From Haplosporangium gracile (taxonomy: Eukaryota > Mortierellomycota > Mortierellomycetes > Mortierellales > Mortierellaceae), in NCBI GenBank assembly GCA_015499985.1, contig JAAAUF010000008.1:62001-126000 (forward strand): DNA of 64,000 nt, given 5' to 3'. Below the pieces are notes generated by a model that was not told the origin of the DNA, ran no database searches, and worked only from the letters and a program-made list of their open reading frames with translations. This document shows, one piece after another, positions 48,262 to 60,388 of this stretch (the stretch's first letter is position 1; each line of letters opens with the position of its first letter). The position numbers were made by a program, and so were the translations under genes.

Positions 48262-49565
48262 AATACACCATCATCTACAGCCAAGACAAACCCCTTCAAT
48301 CTTCCTGCACTCAGGCACAGGATCAGCGCTCATGTCTCAAACGCCTGGTCCGCTACCTTCGTTCCTATCGTCTGGTACGAGGTCGACTTTTCCTCCCAGG
48401 CCCGTTTTGCCGGCCTCTCGCCAAACATCATCAACAAGTATGGACAACACATTCGAATTGTCAAGAACGCCAAGATTATTCTCGAAGTCACTGCCGTTGC
48501 CACCGAAGGAGTAACAAAGCTGACATCGCTTTACATCAAGGCAGGTGCCTCCGTTATGCACCACATCCGCGCTTACGAGATCGTGTCTGGGATCAAACCC
48601 AAACTTGAATACCTCCGTCTTTTCGCGGCCTCTGAATCCGCCAACGGACAAGCCTCTTTGGCGCACTTTGTCTCTGCATCGCCTCTCATTACATTTTCTT
48701 CCCCATTACTCAGAATCGCCTCCAAACTTACGGTTCTGAGAATCGAGCGCTTGTACTTGACTCGAGAGGGCCTAATGTCTATCCTGCAAGCTAGCCCAGA
48801 GCTGAATAAGCTCACCTTGATAAGCACCGTCCTTGTTGGGAGCGCCAGGCAATCGATCCAACATCCAGGCGTCAAGACACTCGCTGCCGGTATCAAGTGT
48901 CTCTTTCACGGCGACCCCACACCTGGCAAGAACTTCCAGAGGTTCCAGTTTCTACGGCCAAGATCAAGGAGGACGTGGCCCGGTTTTGTCCTCTTCTGAC
49001 AGAATATGCACTGCAGGGAAGTCGCAACCTCGTTCACCAATTTCTTGCGCATATTGGTAAAAACATCTCCTAGGTGACTTATATGTTTTCACTCATACCA
49101 TCATGGATCTCCTCTTGCGCCAAGCAACTTTGCAAAGTGCGGCAGTTTTTAGTGAGCTTTCGGGCGCAAGCTTTGACGTGGATGATGTGGAGAAAGTCTC
49201 AAGAATTTAGTTAGTTTTTTCAACTGATTCCAAGGGGTTGCTCTTAGCTACAAGATTTGGACCTGCGTCTTCTCGAGATGGATATGGATGAGATGGAGAT
49301 GGGAGAGCGGGCTTGAAAGGGCCTGAGAGTGATTTGGATTAAGATTAAAGGGCTCGATACCAAGGAGAGCATCCCTGAGGCAATCGCGTTGTGGCGCAAA
49401 GAATGTTGGAGACGGCGGCAGAAAGAAACTGGAATTCTAATGGCGGCGGAGGAGCAAGAGGACCAGATGGATCTCTCGATCGTGGCCCGAGTCGCGCGTC
49501 ATCTGCTCAAGTTTGAGAAATTGCGGTCGGTCTGGCTCGGATACCAGACATGGAGACCCATCTAG
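48262..49565 (+). pseudogene. Decayed F-box/LRR gene, copy B
   Basis: From about 48262 one frame reads continuously without a start codon: TNPFNLPALRHRIS, then ATFVPIVWYEVDFSSQARFA and YGQHIRIVKN, parallel to NPFTLPELIHRLS and FIPVIWFSVDF in the intact 4245-5822 gene. About nine residues of the F-box core (the LSCALVCRAF region) are deleted. The frame runs through LRR sequence to a stop at about 48999. The homology continues in another frame (KIKEDVARFCPLLTEYAL), with a stop, and again near 49250 (LRLLEMDMDEMEMGERA, stop, KGLRVIWIKIKGLDTK), ending LRSVWLGYQTWRPI at 49565. Several stops, shifts and a missing start mark a dead gene. It keeps more length than copy A and is a separate decay event. 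Confidence 0.82.
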
Positions 49566-50853
49566 AGAGCACGTAGTCTCCAAGATCCCCCATTAGCGTT
49601 CTGTTCGCATAGGCCTCATTTGCACAGACGTGTTCCTTTTAGTCACCTTTAGTAGCCTTTTGTGATTAAGCTTAAAATAGAAAAAAAAAGAACCAACACA
49701 CTTTGCAAGATACTTTAAGTGAAGCTAAGACCAGAAAAAGGCTTCAAGAGTAATATGGTATACCACGGCATGCAATGTCAATTGCACCGTGGTGTCTTAT
49801 TTTTCTTTACTTGTTCTACTTGTTCATTTTTTTTTTTGGCTGATGAAAAGGTCAATGAAATAGGATTAACAATCCTGCAAGAAGTTAAAATAGGACGCGT
49901 TTAGTTACTTGCAAGAGAAACACGAGTGATATCAATAATGGCAGGTCGCTCGCCTCTCATGCAAATAAATCGAGGAGCTTCAACAAGTTGTCTGAAGCGC
50001 CCCCAAAAACGTCAAGAAGGCGTTTGATCGGAACCAAATGAAATAGCAGATGCAATGGCACTAGCATCAATACCGACTATCGGCAACAAGAAAAATACCA
50101 TCAACGGCAGAACAGGGCATCATTTCCCTTCACTAGTATCCTCTTTGTCCTTGCGCAACCAAAAACCTCTTCAGCTACGAATAGTGCTACCGATTGTATC
50201 CCTGTTTAAGTTTCAAGCTCGCTATTGACTTCAGTTCTCGCCCCCCCCCCCCCCCCCCAGATCTCTATCACCAAATGATAAGTTATATTTTTTGTTCTTT
50301 TTCATTTATCATCCAGTTGTTCCTTTAGTGTCGAGTTCGAAATATTCACATGGATATTTTTTTTATATGCAATTAGTCTGTCTAACAGGGAAAATGCGAC
50401 ACCTACCAAATCTTCAAAGAACCAGCGAAGTTTATTACGCTGACCAGCAGCAACGTACGCTCAAAATCAATGAGCCGTATCGCCCAAAACGACAGATCTT
50501 TTCAGAATCGGCGGCGAGTTTGATGATGGTCCTGGCGATATCTAGGGTGGAGGTTTAAATGTCGGTGGTATGAAAAGCGAAAAAAAAAAATGGCTATGGT
50601 ATTGCGCCGGGGGGAGGGGGGTTATCGAGCAAACAAGGAAAAGGGGCCGGCGGCGATAGCGACCATATTCTTGTGGTTAGAGCTCATTGAATAAAACAAA
50701 TACCACTTGAGCAATCCTCGTTTTTCAAGTATAGCTTAGTGACCGCTGAGAAATGTGCCAAAAAGTACTTGTATGCTAATGATGCTTCACCTACTCACTT
50801 GGTATGTACGAAAGTGCAGTCTTCCAACATTCACTGTCTTCCCTTTATTCCTG
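49566..50853. other. Intergenic, nothing recognised
   Basis: About 1.3 kb between pseudogene B and the stop of the FERRY3-like gene. It holds a run of 18 C (50241-50258) and several A/T homopolymers. An open frame at 50292-50558 has no recognisable content. It could be further decayed gene sequence; I could not align it to anything in the window. Confidence 0.45.
50241..50258. repeat. Poly-C run (C18)
   Basis: Eighteen consecutive C in intergenic sequence; the second such run in the window besides the C17 at 32007-32023. Confidence 0.92.
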
Positions 50854-53800
50854 TCATACACCTCCAAAAACATTGATGAGAATACCTCTAAATGACCGAA
50901 ACATCTCATCGCTCGTTCCTTTCGGCAGCAGGAACTGGACCACCATGACATCCCCTCCCTGGGAGGCTCGAAACTTTTCCGCTTCGCTTCCTTGGTTTCC
51001 AACCTGTTTGACTTGTCGTGCATTCTCCATTAAGTATGACTTTAGGTGCCGCAAGGTCGTCTCGGTCCTTTTCTGCAGATCTCGACGCGTTTGGTCAGTG
51101 ATGTGGTAATTGACCTGAAGTTGCTGCTGGTTTGCTCCAGCAGTGAACGATGATAAAGAAGATACTGAAGGAGAAGACACTGTCGATCCTGCTCCAGAAG
51201 CTCCCGTCGATATCGCAGAAAGAGAAGGCGATCCATACTGCGATCCTGGCCGATGGTGTCTTGTTGGCGGTGTTGGCTCTGACGCCGCTACGAGTTGGTT
51301 CTCAAATGATATAGGCATCATCAGGAACGGCAGAGAAAGCATTGTAATTTCGTGTCGATGAGCTGTGCGCATAATGTTGCGAAGTCCTGCCAAAAAGTCG
51401 GGCTTGGGGACAAAGTCAGACGACTGACTGAACAAGTTGGGCGATCCAGCTCCTGCACCCGCAGTTCCTTCTGCGGTTAAGTCGGAAGTGCTGCCATAAA
51501 AGAGGTGAAAGACCACATGGATCATAGGCAGGTTGGAGTGTCGCGTCAGCACAAAGTCGCCTTCCTGTAACGTCGATCCGTCAAGTGGAATTTCATCCTC
51601 GAGTGCCTCCAGTTGCTTCTCGATGCTGTCAAAGTGGAGCTCCGTGCTGGTCTGACAAGCCTTGAAGAGTTCTAGTATGTTATCGTAGAAATGATCTATG
51701 GCATTAGCATCCTTGTTTTTTGTCACATATGGTTTGGCGGAACCTCTTAAAATAGCGTTGCGCATATATTCGGCAGTGTGTTACCTTGATGACAGACTTG
51801 GCCTCCTTTGTATTTCGCCCAATCTCGAATGTTCACGAGTTGAACGAGACCTGTCAAGTTATTGCCGTAAAGAGACGACGCCGTTTGGGCTTGAATGGCG
51901 GCGTCGCGTTCAGACTTGTTGCGGTTGCTAGGAAACACCTCGGCTGGGTCTGATACTACCAGTCGCAAGTTATGCGTCACTTTGGAGTGGCTACTACCTA
52001 GGACGACAGTAAAGGACTCTGCGAGATTGGAAGGTTGTTGTTGAGATGACTGTGCTGCGCCCGACGAACCTCCATTCCTATTGGACCCGTTCTGATCTCT
52101 ACAATAAACAACAATAGAGAGGCGTTAGTCATATATCTATTTCCCTTTGACATACTCTCCTTAAAGCAGAAGCACTACTTACTCAAAGTCATCGTCTAGT
52201 CCAAGATTCTCAATGGCCTTGTTGAGCCAACCTCCAAACTTCTTGACAGATGGGTTGCTGTTGTTAGTCAAAAGCGCGCTCCTTTGTTGCTGGAAGAACG
52301 GTAATGGTGACCATGGTTTTTGACTGGCCGCACCTCCTAGAGATCCTTGATTTTGTCCCGGGATATGGGGTCGTGGATAAGATACAGAAGCAGATCGGTC
52401 AATGGGACGATTGATATCTTGCACTCTAGGATCCTGTGCAGCGTGGAGCTGAGAAGATTTGGAGGCTGGGGATCCTGTCAAGGATGGCAAGGGCTGCTGA
52501 GGTGACGATTGCGCACGGTTCTGTCTCCTTGCGTTGTTCTCCTTCATCGCATCTGCCTTCTGCTTTGCGGCTACAAGTCGTGGGATACTGTCCGGTTGTT
52601 CTAGAAGGATATTGATGGCGTGGTCCTGGTACACAAAAGAAAGATAAATATAAATTAGCTCATACATGTTGCAAGACTTCCTTACATTTGCTAAATCACA
52701 AAAGGTCATCTAAGTACGAACCATGTTGCGGTTGGAGATAAGTAACGCTCCCTTGGCCTGCTCGACATCAAATCCCATTTCCAAGATCGACTTGATCATT
52801 TGTTCCATCTCAGGATCTTCCGTTTTGGGTGGAGGTGATGGAGGAGAGTCGACAGCGACTGTTTCCTGAGGCGCGTCCGTTGCAGGTGTCTCAGGCACAG
52901 TCTCTGGTGAAGGTTGAGGAGCTTCTTCCTCCACATTTGAGGAGTTGGACTGGGATAATGTCATTGGTGGTACTGCTGGTAAATCTTTGTTGTTCGAGGA
53001 GCTGCTGGGCAACTGTTGTACCCGATCCGAGGGTGTTCCCTCCACGTTCGACTGCCTTGCTCCGATAGTGCGCATTGCTTCTGCAACCATCTGCTTGCCA
53101 TCCAGAGCAGCAAATCCATCAGCATTGCCGTTTAGTGTATTCTTGTGCGGGGGGTTCAACTGCTGACGCTTGTAGATCGCATAGAGCTCGAGAATGAACT
53201 CTTGGTATTTGGACCGTTGCATGGACTGCAAGTCATCCAGCTGGCTATTCCATGTTGCTTGCGACACCTCCATCCTCTATATGAGTACATAAAAAGCGTA
53301 TCCGTGAGTTAATTAGACGCGTAAATTAAACTCCTTGCAATGATACAAAGCGGCCGTCTCCTTACCTCGATATGTCTTGTCATGAGTTGTGTCAAGTTGC
53401 GCTGAGGCCCCTCGGCGGTAAGGATATTGTGATGCCTACGTTTCAGTTGACAAGAAATGGCCAAGTTAATCTCGCCCAAGTGACGATCTCTTAGGTTTCT
53501 CCATGATTGCTGCACAGTGCTACTTTAAATACCTTGTTTGGATGTCACTGAGTTCGGCATCCCGAGCACTCAGCAACGCGTCGACCTCTCCGGCATATTC
53601 ACGCTCCAGATCCAGAATTGAGTCGAATAGCGAAGGTATGGGTGAGTGAACTAGCGTATGGTACGCCTCTGGGAACATGTTCTATGAAAATGAGGGCAGA
53701 TGATACTAGTTCGCGTTAGTTATATGCGAGTAGGTTCAAGCGCTTTAGTCCCAAGTCTTGGAGTAATGTTATCGACGTATTTGTACCTCCTCAGGTTGAG

Positions 53801-54266
53801 TATAAAATTGGCTGGTATGGTTCCTGTAATTTTCAATCATGACCCTTTGAAGCTCAGCTTCAGCAGAGTCGACCTTCTCAGGGGTGTCCTCCGCTGTGGT
53901 GGTGTCTGATTCTGCTCTGTCGCCATTTTTCGTGGAGGATTGCTCGTCCTTCGTCCCTCCGTGACTAGTATTGGTAGAAGTGGCACCCTGAGAGAACATG
54001 GCTGTGTTGACCCGTGCAGTTTCTTGGTCGACGCGAAGCCTCCGTGTAGACTCGATAAGATTCTGCGCGGTTGAGAGGAATGAGTGTTCGAGGTAGACGG
54101 GGACATGGTGCTGGATGCGACATTGTCTGATGGCGTCGAGGAGTAGGGCGCCTTCGGGGAGGTCGAGCTCGATGGTTTTAAGGTCTGCTCCTGGATAAGG
54201 AGGGTATTTGAAGTTGATGCGGATGGGGTGTGGCACCTTCTCGAGTGCCATTTGCCGATCGTCCAT
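50854..54266 (-). CDS. FERRY3 (C12orf4/DUF2362) homologue with internal UBA domain
   Basis: Seven minus-strand exons: 54266-53787, 53681-53533, 53435-53366, 53276-52722, 52625-52183, 52098-51785 and 51695-50854, giving 950 residues. The match to human C12orf4, from memory, spans the protein: FTVVLGSSHSKVTHNLRLVV, SSLYGNNLTGLVQLVN, FVLTRHSNLPMIHVVFHLFY, LAGLRNIMRTAHRHEITMLS and VVQFLLPKGTSDEMF. C12orf4 is subunit 3 of FERRY, a Rab5 effector that links mRNAs to early endosomes in animals. Between the N-terminal and C-terminal conserved parts lies a UBA domain (about residues 388-432: MEQMIKSILEMGFDVEQAKG, then HAINILLEQP), not present in the human protein as I recall it. Ser/Gln-rich linkers surround it. 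The function in fungi is unknown. A start at Met6 (MALEK, 54251) is also possible. Confidence 0.85.
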
Positions 54267-54806
54267 GCGGTAGAGAATATGTGTGTGTGAGAGAAAGAGG
54301 GAGAATGAATAAGTGTGAAAGTGCAAGGAGGCGCGAAAGTCGCCTTGAGAGACTGCTTTTTATTTGTCCATGCAAGGAGTTCTTAGGCTTTGCAGCCATG
54401 GCCAGTCGCCAACTCCAAAAACCACTTCATATCCGATGTGGATGGTAGGAATAGATATGTCTGCGCCCCCTTGTTCTTTTACCCCTTGTCGACACACTCG
54501 ACAGTCATCTGCCCTCTTCACTGTCATTATCACCATCAGTCAATATGCATCCCACGGTCCCTTGTTGCTCAAGAAGAAGAGGGAAAGAGGCTGCAAATAA
54601 AACCGAAAGGCAGGGTCCCCAGACCCAGGCACATATGCACACACAGTCCCGTCCTCCTTTTTAAATAAAAAAATGAAACAAGGGCGTAACGTCCTTTTGT
54701 CTTTCAATCTTCCTCTTCCCTCTTTTTTTTTATTTTTCATTCATTCATCCCTTCCCTTCTCTCTCTCCTTCCGTTTCTCTAATTCATTTCCTCTACGACT
54801 GCCTCC
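54267..54806. promoter_or_regulatory. Divergent promoter, FERRY3-like and RABL6-like genes
   Basis: 540 bp separate the two start codons. The right part (54700-54800) is pyrimidine-rich leading to the RABL6 start. No gene inside. Co-regulation of the two endosome-linked genes is an inference from the arrangement. Confidence 0.4.
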
Positions 54807-57800
54807 ATGGTAAACCTCACCCTGCCGCTCTGTCATTCCATGTCGCACCTGCAAGAACGCTTTTCTATTTTTCTGTCAAACTTACATTTGCCTCTGCCGC
54901 CAACACCTGCAACTTAACTTCTAGTTCCAGAAACTATGGCCGTTCAACAGTACTTCCCAAAACGAGACATCACATATCGTTGAGCCTCAGGACCATGGCG
55001 TATCAACAAAAGTCAAACCTATCCATGCGTCCTTCAACAGGGGCATCCCCCTCAACAGTAAGCAACATAGGCTCTCTTGCGAGTGACAAGTTCAGCACCA
55101 AGACAGCGCGGCACTTTCACCGCGAACTAACAACCTCTTTTTTTTGATCTTTTCTTCCTCCTTTTGAACCATGCAGTGAAGATTGTTATCCGTGGAGACA
55201 TCAGGACTGGAAAGACTTCACTCTGTAAGTGAGAATCCCTACTCAGCAGGGTGCCCTCAAAGATAAAGGAGACAGGCGGCACAGACCAGACCAGACGCTA
55301 CTACTATTTTGCTTAAGTGAATTGACATCATCGTCCTTACAATTGCGTCTATTTCCTCATAGTTGAACGCCTGCAAGGCCATCCTTTCTCGAACGAGCGC
55401 AATTACAGGACAACCGCGCAGATCCAAGTCGCCAACATCCCTTGGCAATACGCACGTAAGTCCATGTGCTATATCTATTGCGATGATGGAAAAGGAGGAC
55501 ACACAAGGTCAGGATATTGATAGTAAAGGATAAGGTTCATCGCGGATGTGAACCATGACGACAGACCCCGTCGAGTCGCTTGGCCAGGTCTGGTCTGGGA
55601 ACCGTGGTGTTTTGAGAATTATTGATTTGTTGATCTGGGGACCAGGGGCCATATCACTATATATCGTATACCTATTGACCAATGGATTATTATGTAAACG
55701 TGCAACATTATAGATACTAAGGACATCATCAAAGTCGAGGTCTGGGACGTTGTAGACAGGGGTGTCCAGACAGGAGACCTCAAAGGACCAAGTAGTAGCA
55801 GCGCACTCAAAATTGAGAACAATACTCGTAAGTCGTCATGCCATGTTCTTGATCAATTCTATTTTTTCTGACGGTCGCCTGGCTCTGAAATGTTTCATGC
55901 TCGACTAAATTTGGCTTTCTTATTCATTTACTCTCCTAGCTGCCTCTCCTTCCAAATCTAATCCGGCTTCCGACACAGACTCGGCTCCTCATGCTGCCTT
56001 TGCTCTCGATGCATCCACAATTGACGTATACCGAAATACGGACGGAGTCATTCTTCTCTATGATATCTCAAAACCATGGACATTTGACTATGCCGCTAAA
56101 GCGCTCGCCGATGTACCAACCAACATCCCTGTCCTGCTTTTAGTATGTTGACGCTAAGTTTGCAGGATGACATCAAATGTCTTATTCTTTCAGGAATGCA
56201 CATATTACTAACGCCACACGTATCGGCTTGTTTTTCATGTCTTAGAGCAACTTCACAGACGATAGTAACCCCAGACCAATGGTCTCGAACGGCCGCGTGG
56301 AGGCTTTGATGAAGGAGCACAATGATATCCGCTATAAGCACCACTGTGCCCCCGCCAACTTGATCAGGCATTTAGATTCTAGTATGAAGACTGGACTTGG
56401 GCTGAAGGAGATTCACGAGAGTTTCGGTATCGCGTTTTTAAATGTTCTGGTAAGTTGAGTTTTTCTTGCCATGAACTATTACGCTTGCTTTCGCGGGTGT
56501 TTGGTGGCACCAGTGTACTCACAAAAGATCTTCTTTCAACTGAATTCGTTTATTGTAGAGGGAGACTCACAAGAAACAATACGATCAAAAGACGTTAGAG
56601 ATTAGCGAGCTGTTGCAGGTTTTAGACAAGCCAGCACATGACGCATCATCGCGGCGGTCAGCGCAAAAGGAGAAGGCTTTCGCACCAACACCTTCAAAAA
56701 AGGCGCCACCACTTCCAGTACCTATTCAGACAACAGAGCTTAAGACCCTCCCACAAACCAGCTCACCCACATCTCCTGCCAGGAAAACACGGAACGACCA
56801 CACCAATGTCGACATTCTCAGCCCAACACCCGTCTCTGCACAAACACCAGCTGTTCTTTTTGACTTTAATTCAGGAAAGCTCGAGGATGAGTTCTTTCAA
56901 AACGTCGACCTAAACTCTGAGGCTGCCAGCGCCAACAACCATGGAGATCTTTCTTCGGCACACCCTATTCAACCCATCGAAGAAGAACAGGAGGATGCAG
57001 TTGAGCAAAATATCAATCCTATGGTAGCACGAGATGAAGATATTGGTGACAGCTCGAGGGATGAGTTGGCTGACCATGTTTCACATCAAGCCCAATCGCC
57101 TGTCTGGACCCCTGGTCAAGTTGAAGAGGAGCTTCAGAGTCGCTGTATGGTCAAGGAAGCGGAGGACGTTCATATGGAAGTTCTTGTGGATGTCGAGAAT
57201 GGCTTTGAGCCCGTCGACAATGACGATGATGTTGGTAACGACAGTGACCATTCGACCGCGGAGAGCACGCCACCTTGCAATTACAGCCTCCGTCGGGATT
57301 CTGATGTCGAAAGTCAAACAGAGTTCCCAGTGGCTTCAGCTATGTACTATGAGCAGGAGTCCTCAGGGTTCGAGCAGCAGGACCATCTACCGGCCAATGG
57401 TCTTGATCTTCCCGTCAGCACAGGGGTGCTTTCGGGCTACGAGGAGATTGTAGACGATCACAGCGACAACCCTTGGGGCAGCACGGCTAACCTCCTGGGT
57501 GGGGTGCCACCTCGCTCCAAGGATGATAGACGTCTCAGCGAGGATCGTGTCGAGCCTGCTGAGGACAAGAATGAGGACGCGTCCGCTGTGCCTGAGACTG
57601 GAGTGAATGGTATCGTTGGAGTGGATAGCAGGAAGAAGGATGTTGAGGTTAAGACAGATGTGTCTTCAGTAACTCAGGCCGACGCACTTTTGGAGGAGCC
57701 AAGCCCCTCGTTGACTATCCAGACCGAGAGCAGTGGAGCTGACCGTGATGAGGACGAGAACGAGGACGAGGACGGGTCGAGTCCGAGGTCGACAGGAACG

Positions 57801-57920
57801 ACTACGACGCCAACGACGATGACAGCCTCAGTAGAAGGAGGACAGCCGGAAGGAGGCGACACGGAGAAGAAGAAGCCAAAGAAGAAGAGTAAGAAGAAAG
57901 GCGGCAAGAAAGGGAAATAA
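54807..57920 (+). CDS. RABL6/Parf-like atypical small GTPase with long tail
   Basis: Eight exons: 54807-54809, 54925-55057, 55177-55224, 55363-55455, 55714-55827, 55940-56142, 56246-56449 and 56559-57920, giving 719 residues. The first coding exon is just the start codon. Joined, the N-terminus is MFQKLWPFNS, comparable to the MFSALKKL start of human RABL6, and leads to LNMKIVIRGDIRTGKTSL, where the human protein has NMKIVIRGDRNTGKT. Further matches are DIIKVEVWDVVDRG, IDVYRNTDGVILLYDISKPW and LKEIHESFGIAFLNVLRET. As in RABL6, the switch II DxxG is replaced (WDVVD) and the NKxD motif is changed (NFTD), so nucleotide cycling is probably unusual. The last exon is a 450-residue acidic, Ser/Thr-rich disordered tail ending in a Lys-rich cluster. 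Human RABL6 acts in cell proliferation control; the fungal role is unknown. Confidence 0.88.
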
Positions 57921-58452
57921 ATTGCTGGTAGTGTCTTGTTGCGTGTAAGGTTGTTTGACCAAGATATGCGAAGAAGGGAAGGTTCAGGAACCACGGAAGA
58001 ATTCGGCCAGTGAGAAATCATTTGGTTGTCCGTTCCACAGCCATCCCCAAAACTCCGGAGGGAGCGCTGATGTTTTATCAGCGATAAGGCAACAAGGGTA
58101 TCAAACTGGATGCTAGATTGACGCTTCAGATGGGAGTTGATCTCCTATTGTAAACCGCTTGTGAGAAGCAAAAAGATAGTGAAGACAAGTTCTTTGAGAG
58201 TACTCCTGTTGGAAGGAAAGAAAACCCTTGCAGATGCCTCTCAAGGTCCTTTCGATGAAAGTGGATCAGAAAACGACAGATAAAAAAAAAAAGATTCGGA
58301 CAGGGTCAGAGCGGGCAACCAATATGAAATTTTGTGGGTGACAAACACTAAGCGGCAGCTCGTTTTGTTTCTTTTTTTACTTTTCGTTTTTGTTTTTTTG
58401 TTTTTCATTCGCTTCTCATCCTTCTTCACATTCCCTTTTCACACATCCCACC
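57921..58452. other. Intergenic, RABL6-like 3' end and E2 promoter
   Basis: About 530 bp between same-strand genes. A pyrimidine/T-rich stretch (58360-58450) directly precedes the E2 start, as in other promoters here. No gene seen. Confidence 0.45.
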
Positions 58453-60388
58453 ATGTTGTTCTCTGCATCCGTCTCTCGTCTGGCCTTGACCACCGGCCGT
58501 CGCTCCGTTCAGCATGCCGCTGCTCTTGTACCCTTGACCCGAGCTGTGGCCACACACAACACCACCTCCCGTGTCTTCGCCGCCACCGCAAGGTATTTGA
58601 CGCAACTGGCCTCAATCTTCGTTAGCGAACAAAAAGCTGTCGATGTGGCGTGAAGAGGACTTCAAGAGACATAAACATCAACAACGAAAGGCGGTATTGT
58701 ACGATATAAAACGATATCTTTCTGGAGACGAGTATATGGCAGATCTGGATGTTCTTTCAGTGAGATCAAGGAGCGGACGAGGAAGAAAATAAGAAACCCT
58801 CTCCAGGGCACGCGTTGATCTGTCTAACATGCATGTTGATAATCCATCTGCTTTTCCTAGGGTTCCTCGCCACATCTTGTTTGCCTCGTCTCCTATGGCA
58901 AAGACCAACATGGTCCGCTATTACAGCGCCAAATGTAAGGAGTATCAGCTGTAACGCTAACGCCAGTATTTCATGTTTGTGGGAAAAGAGCAAATCGCTG
59001 ACGGAGATTATTTACTTGGACAATTACTACAGCATACCCTTCCCATCTCGTCATCAACATGCCCGCCCTCTCGCCCACCATGACCATGGGCAACATTGGA
59101 ACGTGGCAAAAGAAAGTCGGTGACGCTGTTGCTGCAGGAGATGTCCTTGTCGAGATCGAGACCGATAAGGCTCAGATGGACTTTGAGTGCCAGGAGGAGG
59201 GTTACATCGCCAAGATCTTGGTCGACTCCAACACCAAGGAAGTCAATATCAGCCAGCCCATCGCCATTATCGTCGAAAACAAGGAGGATATCGAGAAGTT
59301 TGCAGACTTCACTGTCGACTCCGCTGCCGCTGCCGCTCCTGCCGCTCCTACCGCTCCTACCACTGAAAAGAAGGAGACCTCCAAGCCTGTCGAGACCCCG
59401 AAGGCTGCTGAAGCCTCCAAGCCTGAGGCTGGTAAGCACCGAAGTCGACACGCTTTGGAAGATGATAATGCATTCCAGTGACCGACACTGACGTGTCATA
59501 AACAACTCTTCATTGTAAACATATAGCCAAGAAGGCCATCCCTGCCCCTGCACCAAAGGCTGAAGCCCCTGCTCCCGCCGCCTCCGCCTCTGCTGCTTTC
59601 ACCGATATCCCTGTCACCAACATGCGCAAGATCATTGCTCAGCGTCTCTCCGAGTCCAAGCAGACTGTCCCTCATTACTATGTCACTGTTGAGTGCGAGA
59701 TGGACAAGGTCTTGAAACTTCGCGAGGTCCTCAACAAGGCCTCTGAGGACAAGTACAAGCTTTCTGTCAACGACTTTATTGTCAAGGCCTCAGCTCTCGC
59801 CCTCAAGGCTGTCCCTGAGGCCAACAGCGCCTGGATGAACGACTCTATCCGCCAGTAAGAATTAATCTGCTTTTCTTATATCATATGCTTCCCTTTTAAT
59901 AGTGTACGTCTGTACCTAACGCACGCACTGCTCGCGCTTTGAACTCTCATAGGTACCACTCCTCTGACATCTGTGTTGCTACTTCGACCCCTACTGGGCT
60001 GATCACGCCCATTGTTGCCAATGCCGATAAGAAGGGTCTGGCGACCATCTCGAACCAGGTCAAGGACTTGGCCTCGCGTGCTCGTGCCAACAAGCTTGCC
60101 CCTCATGAGTACCAGGGTGGCACCTTTACCATTTCGAACATGGGAATGTTTGGTATCAAGCATTTCACTGCCATCATCAACCCTCCCCAGTCATGCATTC
60201 TCGCTGTTGGATCGACAGAGAAGCGCGTCCTTCCAGCACGTGCTGGCGAGGAGGATGAGCTCCGCACAGCCTCAGTGATGGCTGTGACCTTGAGCTCTGA
60301 TCACCGCACCGTTGACGGCGCTGTGGCCGCACAGTTCTTGAAGGCTTTCAAGGGTTATCTTGAGGAGCCCTTGAAGCTGCTTTTGTAA
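58453..60388 (+). CDS. LAT1: Pyruvate dehydrogenase E2, dihydrolipoamide acetyltransferase
   Basis: Exons 58453-58592, 58861-58934, 59033-59431, 59527-59854 and 59953-60388 give 458 residues. Residues 1-70 are an Arg/Ser/Ala-rich mitochondrial presequence. One lipoyl domain follows ([20 protein letters not shown]) with the lipoyl-lysine in [12 protein letters not shown] (Lys117). A Pro/Ala/Lys linker leads straight into the acetyltransferase core ([38 protein letters not shown]) with the catalytic SDHRTVDGA (His431, Asp435). It forms the core of the pyruvate dehydrogenase complex in the matrix. I see no peripheral subunit-binding domain (the SPLARKLA / GTGP.GRI.K.D signature) between linker and core, where yeast Lat1 has one, and no room for it in the 95-bp intron there. 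The rest is standard. Confidence 0.92.

Noticed and set aside
50292..50558. 88-codon open frame in the intergenic region before the FERRY3-like gene
   Set aside because: No domain, no splice support and no match to the nearby families; length is within chance for A/T-rich sequence.
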